DNA of 64,000 nucleotides from Platycnemis pennipes (GCA_933228895.1 OW121847.1:124972350-125036349); one strand, 5' to 3'. Counted from the first letter of the stretch, positions 1 to 11,235 are shown. Notes: generated from the letters alone by a model not told the origin. Program-made: numbers and translations.

Positions 1-1342
1 GCGGCGCGGACCCTAGTGTGGGTGAATAATGAATTTTTTCGAAGTTATAGTGGATAATCTTCTAAAATTTGGAATGAGGAAAAAAAGAGACAAAAACTCA
101 ATTCGGTGGACTTCCTGCCGGACGCGACGTACCGAGAGCAAAGATCACACTATCCTACGGTGTATGCAACCGTTGTTAATTATGTGCGCTGCGTGGAAGT
201 GGCCGCCGCGGTGCCTTGGAGTTCGTTGCACAGCGAAAGAGAGCAACTATCGTGGAGCTCCTAAAACTTAATTAAATTACTAAGGACTCTGCTATTTTCT
301 TTGGAATAAGGATTTTCATGACTACTACAATATGTGCTAAGAAGGTAAGTCAACCAAGTTGTTTGGAACAACTCTTTAAAATTCTGATTCCAACCATTTC
401 TCAAAATATTTTAATTATGAGTCCAACAAACTGCAAGACATAATTCATACCATGGTTGAAAGAAACCACCTTTTATATTGCTGTAAACCATTTAAACAAA
501 GAAATAATGGGATAAATAAATTTATTGGCAGGATTAATGAATTTCTGATACCCGAGTGAATTAAATATACAACTTGAAGTTAGCAGAAAGTAACCACTTC
601 TTATGTTTTTCACAGGTTCAACTTGCTCTTGACCTGAAAGTAAAAGTAAGTGATGACTTCAGAGTGATAATTTAGCATGACACTAAACAAACAACACCGA
701 GAGAAATTACAGCAGGCTTGCCAAAGAACGTCCAAGGGTTGTCAGAAGGCAATGCATGCAAACCAACAGAAGCTTACCTGTTAGCAAACCTTAGTAGACC
801 TGCTAGTAAAAATTTCTCAGTGGGTTTTGATAATATACATGGCACAAATGGATATTTAAAATCCAAATTGGGCAGTAAGAATTACGCTGGAATATGAAAA
901 TACTCCGAGTTAAATTTTTACATTTAAATTTTTGCACTAGATGCCCATTAATTTCTGGAAAATCAATATATTTATGATTTATATTGAACCGGAAAGAAAG
1001 CCTAAAAATTTTGGTTTTCCATATCCAAAAACATACGTGTGTCACATGATACAAGAATTAAAACTAAAAGGAATGATTGGATACTTAATGAGAAATAAGC
1101 ACTACATATAACACTCTTTTCTCTTAGCAAAAATAGAACAGAAGTTAATATTTTGTAAACATGAAATAATAAAAAATTATTGCTGAAGACATACCTTTGA
1201 ATCATTTCATGCAGTCTAATAACATATTTTTATGAACCCCAGATATTTCATCAGGTACAAAATAGAGAAGAACTTTAGCTAGAATGAGGGTTATCCTAGG
1301 GTGTAGGGTACTGTGTTGCTGATTAAGTGAAAGAAATTAATA
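1..1342. other. Downstream flank, no gene seen
   Basis: AT-rich sequence beyond the likely 3' end of the giant gene. It holds only short open frames without recognisable domains. No repeat element was identified with confidence. Confidence 0.5.
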
Positions 1343-1450
1343 TTTATTATATTTATTTCCTCAAATTTTACACTTTACTCAGTTATGTACACAAAATAAA
1401 AGTTTTTTCATCATGCCTGCACATTCAACGGCAAAACAATGACATTTATT
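1343..1450 (-). promoter_or_regulatory. Candidate poly(A) signals of the filamin-like gene
   Basis: On the minus strand AATAAA occurs at 1445-1450, 1352-1357 and 1343-1348, about 460-570 bases downstream of the stop codon at 1913. The spacing suits a 3' UTR of roughly 0.5 kb. AATAAA is common in AT-rich DNA, so this is only a plausible placement. Confidence 0.35.
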
Positions 1451-1912
1451 TTTTGTATGAACAACATAAATTTTTTTTTTAAGAATATGGGTACAAACAA
1501 ATCTGAAATTAACTCAGCATGTCTAAACATTTCTGGGATGCTTAACAGGCACTTCTATTCCAAAATATGCAAAATTTTGAATTACACAATGCTTAAAGCC
1601 TGTCTGACACTTGCCCCTCCTAATAACCAGTCTTTTTTGATAGTTATAGCGGACCTGAGGGTAGTTAGTATAGTTTACGCTGCAAACGAATTGTTTGAAG
1701 TTAAATGGATATAGATAAGAGGTTATTGTACAAAAATTTCAGTCACCCCTCACTCTGCACGTACCATAGATATCATCAAAGAAAGCGACAAAGGCTAAAA
1801 TGATGGTACGGCGTATAATTTAGAAATGAAAGTTAATGGACATTTTCACTCATCTTTGACGACAATGCTCGATTTCGGAGCTGGCTCTTCTGATTTTTCT
1901 CAAGCTCTCATC

Positions 1913-2642
1913 TCAGAACAGTTCAGCGATAGACCTTCTGGACGAGGATGACTTCTTGGGAGTATTTTGACTGGCGTCCAACTGAAGCAAAACGTTTCGC
2001 GGAATCAGATCTGCGTTCGAGGATCTGTGCCGGGAATGCCACGGGGAGGTCATGGGCAAGTGCGGGTACTCCGCCTGGTACTCCCTCTTGGCGCACAGCG
2101 TCATGGGGGATGAGAAGGTCACGTTGCCCTCTTCCTCCTCGTTGGCGTTCTCTTCGTTATTGGCGTCCGCCGCCGAAGCCTCGCCGTCGCCTTCCCCGGC
2201 GCCCGCCGCCGATGTGGGCTGGCAGTCATCGTCCGCCTCCACCGGTCGGTACATGTCGTACGGCGACGTGGTCTCGCTGCTTCGGACATCCTCGACGGAT
2301 CTCAGGGCCGCCAGCACGGCGGCCTGGTGCGGGATCCCCAGTGGGGTGGCCCTGCCGCTGGTGACGCCCGTGCCGGGGCCTGCCACGTCCCGGAACAGGT
2401 CCATCACATTGAACCTTTCCGACACCCTGACCTCCCGCTCACTGCCCCCGAACCGCTGGCTCCTTAGCACCAACTCTCTGTCGCGCTTGCGCCGGTGGAG
2501 GGATGGGTGGCTGAGGGGCGCGCTGCCAGAGCTGTCGACGTCGGAGCCGGGCGCGGAGTGCGTCTTCTCCGAGGTGGGCACGCTCTTCCGGGACTTCCGG
2601 CGGTGCTGCCGCTCCTTGTCCGAGTCCGTTGTGCTCCCGGAT
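1913..2642 (-). CDS. Last coding exon of the filamin-like giant, with stop codon
   Basis: The acceptor AG at 2643-2644 follows ATTCATCCACCCCC. The first base completes a Gly codon begun in the previous exon (phase 2), then SGSTTDSDKERQHRRKSRKS follows. The exon encodes 242 residues and stops with TGA at 1913-1915. It includes a likely helical motif SERFNVMDLFRDVAG, a Glu-rich patch, and a carboxy end SSSSRRSIAELF. That ending echoes other motifs in the tail (MIDMFERP, QLAKLFSS), which suggests a repeated short linear motif of hydrophobic residues ending in Phe. The reading frame stays open upstream to the acceptor and agrees with the three other exons. No catalytic or folded domain is visible. 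The opposite strand is also open for about 200 codons (2052-2666), but that follows from GC-rich codon bias. Confidence 0.85.
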
Positions 2643-2935
2643 CTGGGGGTGGATGAATCAAATTAATGTTATCGTCCCGACTATGTTAACGTAGGCTGGC
2701 ACGTACTAACATTTATGAAATACCGATCCCATTAATTTCAAAATACGCGGTTTTGAGAGTGAAACCTTGACTGATGCTCGGCTGATATTTTCTGACAATG
2801 CCTCTCAAAGCCAGGTTTTTTAAATGAAGAGGAAGGGAGGTTAGTTTAACCTCATTTAAACCACAAACTTAAAATGTTCATTCTCCATTACAGTTTGGTT
2901 TCTATGCGATCGGCAGAAAATAACCGATACGATAA

Positions 2936-3142
2936 AGCCTGGCCCACGATTACTTCAAGCCTCAATCGTCAACTTCAACGGCAATTCAACGCAGGCTTTT
3001 AAATGTGACGGTCCACGATAGTGGCAACGCCAAAGCGATACTTCAAAGGCCATCTTCAGTCGCCTAAGCAAAGTTCGCCAAGGTCCAACAATGGCGTCTG
3101 GCGACTGACGCCTGAAGTTGGTGAACAATCGTGGACTAGGCA
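2936..3142. mobile_element. 207-bp MITE with TAA target duplication, inside the last intron
   Basis: The ends are inverted: the left end reads AGCCTGGCCCACGATT and the reverse complement of the right end reads TGCCTAGTCCACGATT. The element is flanked by TAA at 2933-2935 and at 3143-3145. The 3-bp TAA duplication and short size fit a Harbinger/PIF-type non-autonomous element. It has no coding capacity. It makes up about a quarter of the 809-base intron 2643-3451; the rest of that intron is plain AT-rich sequence. Confidence 0.65.
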
Positions 3143-3451
3143 TAATTTATCATCGAGTTTGTGTCTATGTACCACTGTACAGATCTCGAATTTTAAATGA
3201 AAATTTAATGAAATTAAACAGACAGAATATTTAATGACTCAAAATAACTTCTTGGCTGATTATCATTGTAAAATATTGCTTGATGAGATCACGAATTTAC
3301 TTTTCGCATTTCAAATCAAACGTCGGCAAAAAATAATCAAACTAAATAAGAATTCGAGGAGAATACAATTCAATTCTACAAAAGCCATCATTAAATAAAA
3401 GATAGGTATGGTGCGAGATTTTAGGAATCTCTGCACCAGGTTTGTCCTCAC

Positions 3452-3947
3452 CCCGAGCCATCCTTGGCACCCTTGGGCGCTGGTGGGCGGTACTTGGTGG
3501 CACCCGCCTTCTTGCCCACCGAGGATCTCCCTTCCTTCTGCTCATCCTTCGATTTCGCCCTCTTCTTCTGCCTGCCGGCGCTCGAAGCCCTGGCGAGGGC
3601 GCTGTCCTCGTCCGCTCCCGACTGCGGCGGGGACGGCGGACTCTCCTTGCCCTTCTCGAGCGTCTCGAAGAACTGCCGGGCGCGAGTGAACCGCTTCTTG
3701 CTCTCGTCCTCCCTCAGGCGGGAGGGCGAGCCGAGGTCGCCGCTGCCCCTTCGTCTCAAGCGGGGCCCTGCCGGGGCCGCCGAGAAGGCCCTCAGCGAGG
3801 CCACGTCGACGGCGGAGTGGCGCCGGGCTTGCGCCGCGGGCGTCGACAGGAAACCGAGGAGCTTGCGCTCGGCCGCACCCTCGCTCTCGCTGTCGGGAGA
3901 CGAGGCGGCGGACGGCGGGGGCTGCTTCTGTTTTGCTGGCGCTTTAC
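3452..3947 (-). CDS. Coding exon of the filamin-like giant: basic/Ser-rich tail segment
   Basis: The acceptor AG at 3948-3949 follows CTCTCTCGCCTCCGC. The exon starts GT-AAA, so the G left by the giant exon completes a Gly codon (SRRASK-G-KAPAKQK). It encodes about 165 residues containing AERKLLGFLSTPAAQARRHS, then a likely helix KRFTRARQFFETLEKGK, then a Lys/Arg-rich stretch ending PPAPKGAKDG. The donor is TCGGG|GTGAGG at 3451, leaving phase 2. Codon use is GC-rich like the last exon and unlike the AT-rich introns around it. No folded domain is recognised. The FFETLE helix resembles other short Phe/Leu motifs in the tail. Reading on in frame would hit a TGA immediately after the donor, which supports splicing at this point. 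Confidence 0.82.
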
Positions 3948-4273
3948 CTGCGGAGGCGAGAGAGGGGGAAGGTGAGGTCACCGACATCAAGAGCACGAAC
4001 ACGAACCTCCACAATGCTCGTCATCAGGCATAAACCGGAGACTCCGTGAAGTCTGTGGGAGCGAGGGAGCTGAGTTTTAGGACCTCGGGCCGGAGCTGGA
4101 TTCGTGTCGGGTGCCCCTGAATCACTCGGGTGTCCACTACACGGACGAGGCATCGTTTAGGGTAACGCGTAGGATACTGGAGATACTGGAGAAAGAATTT
4201 CAGTGATAGCAGTGAATTGTCGTCGTTTCAGAAATAATGTAGCAAAATTTCACCACCTCATAAAAAGTATATT

Positions 4274-4295
4274 CTCAGATATAACTCAGATATAA
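4274..4295 (+). repeat. 11-bp tandem duplication shifting the LINE endonuclease frame
   Basis: CTCAGATATAA occurs at 4274-4284 and again at 4285-4295. Counting one unit only, the reading frame upstream (FHHLIKSIFSD) joins the downstream frame (IIIGAESWL). Confidence 0.7.
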
Positions 4296-4511
4296 TCATA
4301 GGCGCAGAAAGCTGGCTTTCGAAGGACATATCAGATTATGAAGTATTCCCGAAGTGTTTTACCGTACACAGAAAGGATAGAGTAAGCAGAAACGAAAGAG
4401 GAGTATTTATAGCTGTGAAGGACCCGTATGTCAGAAGAAGAGAACTTATTTCAGAGCGCAATGTAGAAAGTATTTGGTGTTCCGTTAAAAGTAAAAGTAG
4501 TAACGCAAAAT

Positions 4512-4613
4512 GGATATATGTAGATAAACAACAATATATGGCACTTATTCCACAGGTTTTTATTAGTGGTACAACGCGTTTCAGTGGTTAAGCCATCATC
4601 AGGATATATGTAG
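4512..4613 (-). mobile_element. 78-bp insertion in the LINE with a 12-bp target duplication
   Basis: GGATATATGTAG occurs at 4512-4523 and again at 4602-4613. Between them lie 78 bases foreign to the endonuclease frame: KWIYV before and IYVGAYYRPP after read as one protein. The net gain of 90 bases keeps frame but adds TAA at 4589. On the minus strand the insert carries CTGATGA (4596-4602) and GAAACGCGTT (4573-4582), a pairing also seen in other small repeats here. Confidence 0.7.
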
Positions 4614-7499
4614 GTGCATATTACAGGCCACCGGATGCAGACGTCAATTCTATAATGGAACTTGAGTCAGAGATAGGTACATTACTTTCTCGGAACTATG
4701 ATAGAGGAATAATAGTAGGCGGAGATTTCAATCTCTCTTCGATAGACTGGAATACGTGTAGTTTTATAACAGGAGGTTATATATCCTTAAAAAAGGATAA
4801 GAAACTCTGCGAATCACCGTTGAACACCTTTACGTCACATTCTTTACAACAACTAGTAACAGAACCAATCAGGGGAAACAATATTTTAGACTTATTAGCA
4901 ACAAATATACCCGAAAAAGTTCTAAATACAGTTACAGACGCAGGAATTATTGATCATTAAATAGGGCATGCGAAATTTATTGTAGGCGTTGAAAGACATT
5001 ATAAACCAAGGAGGAAGGTATACTTATTTGGCAAGGCTAATTACGACGGCATGAAAGAGGAATTAAGGGAATCGTTTAATGTATTTAGTGAACAAAGCAA
5101 AGGGTTAGATACAGGGGATTCGTGGAGAGAATTTATTGAGGTCACCCGTAAAGCAGTTAATAAATACATACCAAGTAAATTCATAAGTCATAATACAGAG
5201 CCAAGGTGGTATAACGCGGAGGTTAGGAAATCACTAAAGCGACATAGGGTATGCCACGTTAGGATGAAAAATGCAGGACGGGGTCTATCGGTAGAGGAAA
5301 AAAATGAGTTAGTTCAAAACTATAAAAAATCGAGAGAATTAGCAAGGAAATCATGTCGGCAAGCGTTATCACATTTCAAGAGCAAGATGTTAGGAGAATA
5401 TTTAGATGGCAATCCTCAAGCGTTTTTGTCATATGTGAGAGAGCTTCAGGGAAATAGGTCCACAGTGCACACACTTAAAAACGATAAAGGAACTAGAGTC
5501 ACCAGCAGTGTAGAAAAAGCCAATTGTTTATACACCTTCTTCCAAAGCGTATTCAACTCACTGTCACACAACGCAGTGGAACCACCGCCGAACACATTCA
5601 GTGAACAAATTCTCGGAATAAAAATTTCATATCGCGGAATAGAGCAGCAGTTAAAAAACATTAGCAAAAACAAATCACCATGTCCCGATCAAATTCCTTC
5701 CAGGGTATATAAAACATTAGCTTCTGAAATAGCCCCCTATCTAGAAATTATATTCAATAAAACACTAAAGAACCAAACAGTAACCAAGGATTTGAAAGTA
5801 GCTAATATTACACCTATTTTTAAAAGTGGTGATAGGGAAGAACCTAGTAACTACATACCCATTTCACTCATGTCAATCTCTTGTAAGGTATTAAAGCACA
5901 TTGTAATCAGTTCGATCATGGGTCATTTCGATAGCCAGGGATTGCTCATAAACAGCCAACATGGGTTCCGGAAAGGTATATCTTGCGAGACACAATTAGC
6001 TTTATTCGTACACGATATTTTAGTCTTCGGCGAAAACAGTACTGAAGTTGATGCGATATTTTTAGATTTTGAAAAGGCATTCGATAAAGTTCCTCATGAT
6101 AAATTAATCTAGAAGTTAGAGAGTTTTGGTATAGATAAAGACGTTGTATTTTGGGTGAAAGAATTGTTAAGTGGGCGAGAGCAAAGGGTTGTCATAGATG
6201 TTATCATGTCGGACACAATCAAAGTCACATCGGGAGTTCCTCAAGGTAGAAAAGTAGGTCCGCTTCTATTTATTTTATACATAAACGATTTGGATACCGC
6301 AGTTAGTAGTAAGCTTAGACTTTTTGCGGACGATGCGGTAGTGTATAGGGGTATATCAAAAGAAGAAGACAGGAAATCGCTTAGCAAGGATTTAGATGCA
6401 ATTCAAGAATGGTGCGACAAATGGCACTTAGAACTTAACCTTAAAAAGAGTGTAGCTATCAGTTTTTGGAGGAGGAATAATTCGATAGAGTGATCCTATA
6501 AAATTAGCAACACGAAGATCGAAAGCGTTGAAACCATAAGGTATTTAGGTGTAACAATCACTAAAGATTTATCGTGGGGAAGACACATCCGGGAAATATG
6601 CGGCCGAGCGAAGAGAAAGCTAGGATTTATAAAAAGAGTACTTGGGAAATGTGATGAGAAGACAAAAGAGCAATGTTACTTTTCACTAGTTAGGCCCCAC
6701 CTAGAGTATATAGCCAGTGTATGGGATCCGAATGAATTAGTTTTGATCAGATAACTAGACAGTGTGCAGTGTAGAGCAGCTAGGTTCGTTAAAAGGTGTT
6801 ACGATAAGTTGAGTAGTGTTTCAGAATTAATACACGAATTAGGGTGGGAGTCAATATTAGAGAGTAGGTTAAGGTACAGATTAAATCTATTAGAGAAATT
6901 TCAATCGGATAGCTTTGCTGAAGATGTTAGGCACCTATTTAAAACACCAGTGTATCATGCTAGATTCGATCAGCTAATTAAGATTAGAGAGATAGATTGT
7001 GGTACTGATAGATTCAAAATGGTATTTTTTCCCCCGTACTATAAGAGTAGAGAATAGGCAGTATAGGAAAGAGATAGGTAGGGGAAATATTTTAGAGTAG
7101 TCTGTAGTTCATGATGCATATATTAATCCCTTAAATACTATAGATACTAACAATCTAGTTGCATGAGACCCTATAGTTGCTTTTTTGCATGTCAATAGTG
7201 TATGCTTGGTGATCTTCACCTCCTGCCACACACCCTCACGGTGGCTTGCAGGGTATCGTGTAGATGTCATCGCTACTCTAAAATTACATCCTACTCTCCA
7301 ATATGAATCAGAAAGCTTATTTTCCATCGCGGAAATTTTTTTTTCGAAGAATCATTTGCAAACTGAGGTCCAAAATAGTTTCCTTGAGGGCCAGTGAAGA
7401 GCGTGCTGAATGATTCAATCCATGTGATGAGATCCCAATACAAGAATGGAAGTTTGAACTCATCACTTTTACCTTCACGGATTTAGTGTAGGTATATTA

Positions 7500-7864
7500 T
7501 AGGAGCAGGTCAGTGGGGGGGGGGGAGGGAGAGAAAAGGAACAAGGAACAAGAGGGATCAGGTTGGAGCGTGGGTGAGAGGGGCTCGTCAGTTTATTCAA
7601 AATTTGGAGAACCCCGGTGTTGGTTGATGACGTTGGGGGAAGATGGGAGAGGGAACAGAAGGAGAAAATTCCGTGGGTCGCCGCTGTCGTGAATTTTCTC
7701 CTTCTGTTCCCTCTCCCATCTTCCCCCAACGTCATCAACCAACACCGGGGTTCTCCAAATTTTGAATAAACTGACCTGCCTCTCTCACTCACGCTCCAAC
7801 CTGATCCCTCCTTGTTCCTTGTTCCTTTTCTCGCCCTTCCCCCCCCCCACTGACCTGCTCCTAT
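7500..7864. repeat. Foldback hairpin P1 (about 365 bp inverted repeat)
   Basis: The two halves are inverted copies: AGGAGCAGGTCAGTGGGG at the left end and its complement ending near 7864, meeting at GGAGAAAATTC (7661-7671) and GAATTTTCTCC (7691-7701). The 19-base loop at 7672-7690 begins CGTGGGTCGCC. A G run on the left is matched by a C run on the right. On both sides it is flanked by the LINE 3' tail, in opposite orientations. Confidence 0.8.
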
Positions 7865-8769
7865 AATCTAAATCTGTGAAGGTAAAAGTGATGAGTTCAA
7901 ACATCCATTCTTGTATTGGGATCTCATCACATGGATTGAATCATTCAGCACGCTCTTCACTGGCCCTCAAGGAAACTATTATGGACCTCAGTTTGCAAAT
8001 GATTCTTCGAAAAAAAAATTTCTGCGACGGAAAATAAGCTTTCTGATTCATAATGGAGAGTAGGATGTAATTTTAGAATAGCGATGACATCTACATCTAC
8101 ACCATACCCTGCAATCCACCGTGAGGGTGTGTGGCAGGAGGTGAAGATCACCAAGCATACACTATTGACATGCAAAAAAGCAACTATAGGGTCTCATGCT
8201 ACTAGATTGTTAGTATCTATAGTATTTAAGGGATTAATATATGCATCATGAACTACAGACTACTCTAAAATATTTCCCCTACCTATCTCTTTCCTATACT
8301 GCCTATTCTCTACTCTTATAGTACGGGAGAAAAAATACCATTTTGAATCTATCAGTACCACAATCTATCTCTCTAATCTTAATTAGCTGATCGAATCTAG
8401 CATGATACACTGGTGTTTTAAATAGGTGCCTAACATCTTCAGCAACGCTATCCGATTGAAATTTCTCTAATAGATTTAATCTGTACCTTAACCTACTCTC
8501 TGATATTGACTCCCACCCTAATTCGTGTATTAATTCTGAAACACTACTCAACTTATCGTAACACCTTTTAACGAACCTAGCTGCTCTACACTGCACACTG
8601 TCTAGTTATCTGATCAAAACTAATTCATTCGGATCCCATACACTGGCTATATACTCTAGGTGGGGCCTAACTAGTGAAAAGTAACATTGCTCTTTTGTCT
8701 TCTCATCACATTTCTCAAGTACTCTTTTTATAAATCCTAGCTTTCTCTTCGCTCGGCCGCATATTTCAC
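7865..8769 (-). mobile_element. LINE 3'-end fragment, copy 2 (inverted)
   Basis: The reverse complement of the LINE from about 6595 (CGGCCGAGCG) through its 3' tail. It encodes the same C-terminal LINE residues (QCRAARFVKRCYDKLSS) and the same in-frame stop after NELVLIR. It shares with copy 3, but not copies 1 and 4, the doubled GTAGATGTAGATG and GGATTGCAGGGTATGG variants. Confidence 0.8.
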
Positions 8770-9036
8770 AAGGAGGGATCAGGTTGGAGCGTGGGTGAGA
8801 GGGGCTGGTCAGTTTATTCAAAATTTGGAGAACCCCAGTGTTGGTTGATGACGTTGGGGGAAGATGGGAGAGGGAACAGAAGGAGAAAATTCACGACAGC
8901 GGCGACCCACGGAATTTTCTCCTTATGTTCCCCCTCCCATCTTCCCCCAACGTCATCAACCGAAACCGGGGTTTTTCAAATTTTGAATAAACTGACCAGC
9001 CCCTCTCACCCACGCTCCAACCTGATCCCTCCTTGT
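8770..9036. repeat. Foldback hairpin P2, centre of the large palindrome
   Basis: About 124-base inverted arms running from ACAAGGAGGGATCAGG to CCTGATCCCTCCTTGT. The loop region reads ACGACAGCGGCGACCCACG, the reverse complement of the P1 loop. Both sides border LINE sequence cut at the same point (ATATGCGGCCG), facing away from each other. Confidence 0.8.
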
Positions 9037-9940
9037 AAAATATGCGGCCGAGCGAAGAGAAAGCTAGGATTTATAAAAAGAGTACTTGGGAAATGTGATG
9101 AGAAGACAAAAGAGCAATGTTACTTTTCACTAGTTAGGCCCCACCTTGAGTATATAGCCAGTGTATGGGATCCGAATGAATTAGTTTTGATCAGATAACT
9201 AGACAGTGTGCAGTGTAGAGCAGCTAGGTTCGTTAAAAGGTGTTACGATAAGTTGAGTAGTGTTTCAGAATTAATACACGAATTAGGGTGGGAGTCAATA
9301 TTAGAGAGTAGGTTAAGGTACAGATTAAATCTATTAGAGAAATTTCAATCGGATAGCTTTGCTGAAGATGTTAGGCACCTATTTAAAACACCAGTGTATC
9401 ATGCTAGATTCGATCAGCTAATTAAGATTAGAGAGATAGATTGTGGTACTGATAGATTCAAAATGGTATTTTTTCCCCCGTAATATAAGAGTAGAGAATA
9501 GGCAGTATAGGAAAGAGATAGGTAGGGGAAATATTTTAGAGTAGTCTGTAGTTCATGATGCATATATTAATCCCTTAAATACTATAGATACTAACAATCT
9601 AGTTGCATGAGACCCTATAGTTGCTTTTTTGCATGTCAATAGTGTATGCTTGGTGATCTTCACCTCCTGCCACACACCCTCACGGTGGATTGCAGGGTAT
9701 GGTGTAGATGTAGATGTCATCGCTATTCTAAAATTACATCCTACTCTCCATTATGAATCAGAAAGCTTATTTTCCGTCGCGGAAATTTTTTTTTCGAAGA
9801 ATCATTTGCAAACTGAGGTCCAAAATAGTTTCCTTGAGGGCCAGTGAAGAGCGTGCTGAATGATTCAATCCATGTGATGAGATCCCAATACAAGAATGGA
9901 AGTTTGAACTCATCACTTTTACCTTCACGGATTTAGATTA
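9037..9940 (+). mobile_element. LINE 3'-end fragment, copy 3 (direct)
   Basis: Repeats LINE bases from about 6595 to the 3' tail, including the same nonsense codon after NELVLIR. The end of the frame differs from copy 1 (FFPP followed by a stop, at 9481-9483). It carries the copy-2 type variants in the tail and is the mirror image of copy 2 around P2. Confidence 0.8.
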
Positions 9941-10313
9941 TAGGAGCAGGTCAGTGGGGGGGGGGGGGCGGGGAAGGGCGAGAAAAGGAACAAGGAACAA
10001 GGAGGGATCAGGTTGGAGCGTGGTCGAGAGAGGCAGGTCAGTTTATTCAAAATTTGGAGAACCCCAGTGTTGGTTGATGACGTTGGGGGAAGATGGGATA
10101 GGGAACAGAAGGAGAAAATTCACGACAGCGGCGACCCACGGAATTTTCTCCTTATGTTCCCCCTCCCATCTTCCCCCAACGTCATCAACCGAAACCGGGG
10201 TTTTTCAAATTTTGAATAAACTGACCAGCCCCTCTCACCCACGCTCCAACCTGATCCCTCTTGTTCCTTGTTCCTTTTCTCTCCCTCCCCCCCCCCACTG
10301 ACCTGCTCCTATA
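9941..10313. repeat. Foldback hairpin P3
   Basis: Same family as P1 and P2. Its loop has the orientation ACGACAGCGGCGACCC, so P3 is the mirror image of P1. The left outer side matches copy-3 type sequence (GATTTAGATTATAGG). The right outer side carries the TATACCTACACTAAAT seen at the outer left edge of P1. Confidence 0.78.
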
Positions 10314-11126
10314 ATATACCTACACTAAATTCGTGAAGGTAAAAGTGATGAGTTCAAACTTCCATTCTTGTATTGGGATCTCATTACATGGATTGAATCA
10401 TTCAGCACGCTCTTCACTGGCCCTCAAGGAAACTATTTTGGACCTCAGTTTGCAAATGATTCTTCGAAAAAAAAATTTCCGCGATGGAAAATAAGCTTTC
10501 TGATTCATATTGGAGAGTAGGATGTAATTTTAGAGTAGCGATGACATCTACACGATACCCTGCAAGCCACCGTGAGGGTGTGTGGCAGGAGGTGAAGATC
10601 ACCAAGCATACACTATTGACATGCAAAAAAGCAACTATAGGGTCTCATGCAACTAGATTGTTAGTATCTATAGTATTTAAGGGATTAATATATGCATCAT
10701 GAACTACAGACTACTCTAAAATATTTCCCCTACCTATCTCTTTCCTGTACTGCCTATTCTCTACTCTTATAGTACGGGGGAAAAAATACCAATTTGAATC
10801 TATCAGTACCACAATCTATCTCTCTAATCTTAATTAGCTGGTCGAATCTAGCATGAATCTACACCGGTGTTTTAAATAGGTGCCTAACATCTTCAGCAAA
10901 GCTATCCGATTGAAATTTCTCTAATAGATTTAATCTGTACCTTAACCTACTCTCTGATATTGACTCCCACCCTAATTCGTGTATTAATTCTGAAACACTA
11001 CTCAACTTATCGTAACACCTTTTAACGAACCTAGCTGCTCTACACTGCACACTGTCTAGTTATCTGATCAAACCTAATTCATTCGGATCCCATACACTGG
11101 CTACATAGTCAAGGTGGGGTCTAACC
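10314..11126 (-). mobile_element. LINE 3'-end fragment, copy 4 (inverted, shorter)
   Basis: Inverted copy of the LINE tail and C-terminal coding part, ending at the point matching about 6681 in copy 1. It shares copy-1 variants (GCTTGCAGGGTATCGTG and a single GTAGATG), and so is the mirror partner of copy 1 around P2. Small later changes are present near 10855. Confidence 0.78.
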
Positions 11127-11235
11127 CTTGTTCCTTTTTTCTCCCTTACCCCCCCCCCCCTTCTCCCTTCCCTCCCCACCGACCTCCTCCCATAATATAC
11201 CTACACTAAATCCGTGGAGGTAAAAGTGATGATAT
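11127..11235. repeat. Remnant of the foldback element's outer end
   Basis: CTTGTTCCTTTTTTCTCCC, a long C run, then CCTCCCATAATATACC and GTGGAGGTAAAAGTGATGA repeat the right outer half of P3 (10259-10345) with changes. It abuts the truncated copy 4 directly, without intervening LINE tail. Confidence 0.6.

Larger units (their letters stand above)
4196..7100 (+). mobile_element. Decayed non-LTR retrotransposon (CR1/L2/jockey-like LINE), endonuclease plus reverse transcriptase
   Basis: The endonuclease part begins near 4196 and shows GAESWLSKD (from about 4301), YYRPPD and the catalytic GGDFNLSSIDW (about 4718-4750). The reverse transcriptase follows: SPCPDQIPSRVYK, NYIPISLMSISCKVLKHI, QHGFRKG, DAIFLDFEKAFDKVPH, SGVPQG and the catalytic FADD at 6323-6334, then the thumb/C-terminal region LVRPHLEY and CRAARFV. 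From about 4289 everything is in one frame, broken only by stops at 4589, 4958, 6110, 6491 and 6752. One frameshift earlier comes from an 11-bp tandem duplication. It is a dead copy in an intron, antisense to the host gene. The 5' end and any gag-like ORF1 were not recognised. Confidence 0.85.

Noticed and set aside
2052..2666. Open frame of 204 codons on the plus strand
   Set aside because: It lies antisense to the last coding exon and is open only because of GC-rich codon use; no domain or start context.
3442..4033. Overlapping plus-strand frames of 177-189 codons
   Set aside because: Shadows of exon 3452-3947 on the minus strand, whose splice signals and phases fit the gene.
7109..10702. 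Several 60-135 codon frames in the palindrome region
   Set aside because: They are pieces of LINE 3' tails and foldback hairpins, not host genes.
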